In this document: in pieces, positions 5,655 through 6,992 of the stretch
How the letters are laid out: each line of letters begins with the position of its first letter
Numbering within the stretch: the first letter of the stretch is position 1
NCBI GenBank assembly: GCA_900550095.1
Contig: URRG01000116.1
Location: 1 to 6,992, forward strand
Direction: 5' to 3'
DNA: 6,992 nucleotides
Source: an uncultured Oscillospiraceae bacterium
GTDB lineage: Bacteria; Bacillota; Clostridia; Oscillospirales; Acutalibacteraceae
Notes under the pieces: generated by a model
Databases searched by the model: none
What the model was told of the DNA's origin: nothing
Seen by the model: the letters and a program-made list of their open reading frames with translations, nothing else
Position numbers and translations under genes: made by a program

Positions 5655-5896
5655 TTAGATGCCGTAGTCCGCGAGCTTTTTCCACCGGTTTTCAGTATAG
5701 CACCCCTGTCCTTTTTTCTCCATCAGGCCCTTGTAAAATCTCTGTTATATTTTCTCACCGCGATCAAGGAGGATTCACCATCCACAGGGACCGAAATCCG
5801 GCATAGAGCCATAAGGAACCTGGGACCACTATAAAGCAAAGACCTTCTTTCTCCTGCCGGCTGCCGTATCGGGAGAAGGAGCAGAAGTACCCACAT
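5655..5896 (-). pseudogene. Possible decayed coding fragment in the gap upstream of the MFS gene
   Basis: The stretch 5614-5923 lacks a normal gene. On the minus strand it contains a 57-codon frame (5896-5723) ending VRKYNRDFTRA. A 22-codon frame (5723-5655) overlaps it through TGATG and ends NRWKKLADYGI. One extra C in the GGGCC run at about 5727-5731 would fuse them into one frame, so this may be the frameshifted end of an old gene. There is no convincing ribosome site. The family is not recognised and chance is a real alternative. An extended -10 (TGCTATACT, 5702-5694) with a weak -35, TGGAGA, also lies here and could be a second upstream promoter for the MFS gene. Confidence 0.22.
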
Positions 5897-5923
5897 CTGT
5901 ATTATAGAAAAAGGAGCTCCCTT

Positions 5924-6372
5924 TCATTGCTTACTAGCCGGCAATCCGCATCCTCCTGAAGTATACAAGCGGGAGGAAACGTCCAAATCCCGTTTTGAGG
6001 CTTTATGTTTCAAGCGGTTTTCTATACCGCTGCGCTGCAGGCGTATATCGTGCAGTTCCGTCAGCTCCGCACAATAGATTTCTGCACCATCTTCTTCAAA
6101 ACGCGTGAGCGCTCGATATACTCCCAATCCGACGGCTGGCCGAATTCCCACATGCAGGTAAAGCTCATTCCTTCACTATCGCTTTTTACAAACTCCTCAA
6201 AAACGACCCGCTTGAGCTTATTTCCTGTTTCGCCATCGTGTCTGCAGAAATTTTCGATAACCGGCTCGATCATCATATGATAATGAAACAGACGAAGGTT
6301 CGTTTTCTTCATAAGAACCTGACCTATCGTCGTTTTTCGTACGGCGCCGCTTCCTATAAGTAAGGACCGGTT
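5924..6372 (-). pseudogene. Frameshifted P-loop nucleotide-kinase-like protein (AAA-family ATPase type)
   Basis: Two overlapping minus-strand frames together read as one protein. The first (open from 6372) runs LLIGSGAVRKTTIGQ, then KKTNLRLFHYHMMIEPV, KRVVFEEFVKSDSEGMSF and EFGQPSDWEYIE. The second (from about 6120 down to a stop at 5924) continues ALTRFEEDGAEIYCAELTEL, ENRLKHK and SKRDL. From memory this order fits small shikimate/adenylate-kinase-like P-loop proteins with a GPxAVGKxT start, an LFHNH motif and a late NRLxHK motif. The switch of frame near 6095-6120 implies a one-base indel. The Walker A glycine before the lysine is Arg (CGA at 6339-6337). There is no start codon before the P-loop because TGA lies at 6375-6373. 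The recognisable match ends near 5957. It is almost certainly inactive. An internal ATG at 6312 would make an 83-residue product without the P-loop. Confidence 0.7.
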
Positions 6373-6422
6373 TCAGAAGCTTTTTCTTTCTGCTCTGCCC
6401 ATTGCACAAGGCGCATACATCT

Positions 6423-6992
6423 CTATACGAGTTCCCCCACGCACCAGTCCTCCTCGGCCCTGAGAAGCCTTGCAGGCAAAACCTCTCCTCCCAGAGGACG
6501 GACGGAAACGACTCGGACCGGCGTATAGTTCATGGTGTAACCCTCCCACACATTTCGACCGCATTCTCGCTCAAAGAGCACCTTTTCCGTCCTTCCCTCC
6601 TGGCTGCGAAAAAAGGCAGCCTTGCTTTCAGCAGTGAGGTCTATCATCCGCCGGCTCCGTTCCTCCTTGCAGCGGTTCGTGAGCTGGCCGGACATGGAAT
6701 CCGCCGCGGTCCCCGGACGGCGGGAATAAGCAAATACATGCACCTTTGCAAAGCCGATCTCCTTGGCAAAAGCGAGAGAGCTTTCAAATTCTTCCTCCGT
6801 TTCTCCGGGGAAAGCTACCATAATATCCGTCGTAATAGCGGCGTTTTCAAAAGCACCGCGCAGATTTTTCACGATCCGCCTGTATTCCGCCGTATCATAA
6901 TGGCGGTTCATCCTGCGCAGTGTCGCATCGCAGCCGCTCTGAAGGGAGAGATGAAATTGAGGGCAGAGCTTCTCCTGTTTCGCCAGGCGGCG
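6423..6992 (-). CDS. mtaB: tRNA t6A37 methylthiotransferase MtaB, C-terminal part
   Basis: A frame open from the right window edge to TAG at 6425-6423 gives the last 189 residues of a MiaB-type radical SAM methylthiotransferase. The CPQFHLSLQSGCDATLRRMNRHY segment (residues 10-32 of the visible part) and MVAFPGETEEEFE match MtaB (YqeV). MtaB adds a methylthio group to N6-threonylcarbamoyladenosine at position 37 of ANN-decoding tRNAs. The radical SAM CxxxCxxC cluster site lies outside the window. The final roughly 65 residues form the RNA-binding TRAM domain (VLFERECG, GYTMNYTPVRV). MtaB is preferred over MiaB on the QSGCDATLRRMNRHY wording. The gene is followed by the decayed kinase with no strong terminator visible between them. 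Confidence 0.9.
   Translation of the reverse strand, partial: RRLAKQEKLCPQFHLSLQSGCDATLRRMNRHYDTAEYRRIVKNLRGAFENAAITTDIMVAFPGETEEEFESSLAFAKEIGFAKVHVFAYSRRPGTAADSMSGQLTNRCKEERSRRMIDLTAESKAAFFRSQEGRTEKVLFERECGRNVWEGYTMNYTPVRVVSVRPLGGEVLPARLLRAEEDWCVGELV

Noticed and set aside
5766..5772. A perfect plus-strand AAGGAGG ribosome-site-like sequence.
   Set aside because: No ATG, GTG or TTG lies at a useful distance and no plausible protein follows. The stretch reads as part of a minus-strand coding-like fragment.
5496..5834. Plus-strand frame of 112 codons covering the MFS promoter region.
   Set aside because: It has no ribosome site, begins inside the MFS coding region and translates to Ser/Phe-rich sequence with no recognisable pattern.
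5862..5871. GCCGTATCGG, like a stretch near the 3' end of 16S rRNA, with an AAGGAGG at 5766-5772 that resembles the complement of an anti-Shine-Dalgarno.
   Set aside because: The match is only about ten bases, the surrounding sequence does not follow rRNA and the order and strand are wrong. A match this short is expected by chance.
5845..5880. Imperfect hairpin (TTCTCC with GGAGAA plus flanking wobble pairs) considered as a terminator or small RNA.
   Set aside because: It has a large loop, no T run on either strand and no upstream gene that it clearly terminates.
6005..6280. Plus-strand frame of 91 codons opposite the kinase pseudogene.
   Set aside because: The minus strand carries a recognisable protein family, and the plus frame lacks a ribosome site.

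Overview
The window looks like a chromosomal segment from a Clostridia-type Firmicute, probably a Lachnospiraceae relative. This is inferred from AGGAGG-type ribosome sites, the NrdR and MtaB protein types, a DUF6110-like small membrane protein and moderate GC. The assignment rests on reading the sequence, not on a search.

Layout from left to right. Positions 1-419 (+) hold the C-terminal part of a sugar phosphate isomerase/epimerase-like TIM-barrel protein. Positions 530-991 (+) encode the ribonucleotide-reductase repressor NrdR. A bidirectional terminator (1059-1098) separates nrdR from a minus-strand metal operon at about 3790-1125. That operon has a strong promoter (TTGACA, 17 bp, TAAAAT) and an inverted repeat at the expected transcription start. 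It then has a 26-residue membrane peptide with a GTG start (3650-3570), a 92-residue DUF6110-like membrane protein (3556-3278), an intrinsic terminator/attenuator with a second hairpin, and a 691-residue P1B-type metal ATPase (3200-1125). A 70-residue protein of unknown function is divergent from the operon (3915-4127, +). It converges on an Atg22/YxiO-type MFS transporter (5539-4208, -) that has its own near-consensus promoter.

The right-hand part is lower in coding quality. It holds a decayed P-loop nucleotide-kinase-like pseudogene (about 6372-5924, -), with a Walker A glycine changed to arginine and a frameshift. A possible second decayed fragment lies at 5896-5655. The window ends in the C-terminal part of the tRNA methylthiotransferase MtaB (6992-6423, -).

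The most interesting unit is the metal operon. A P1B ATPase whose TM6 metal motif reads Phe-Ser-Cys instead of Cys-Pro-Cys is encoded with two small membrane proteins, behind a promoter with a DtxR-like operator. The layout recalls the mycobacterial arrangement in which a small PacL protein scaffolds the CtpC metal pump. That parallel is an inference from architecture. The transported metal cannot be told from the sequence.
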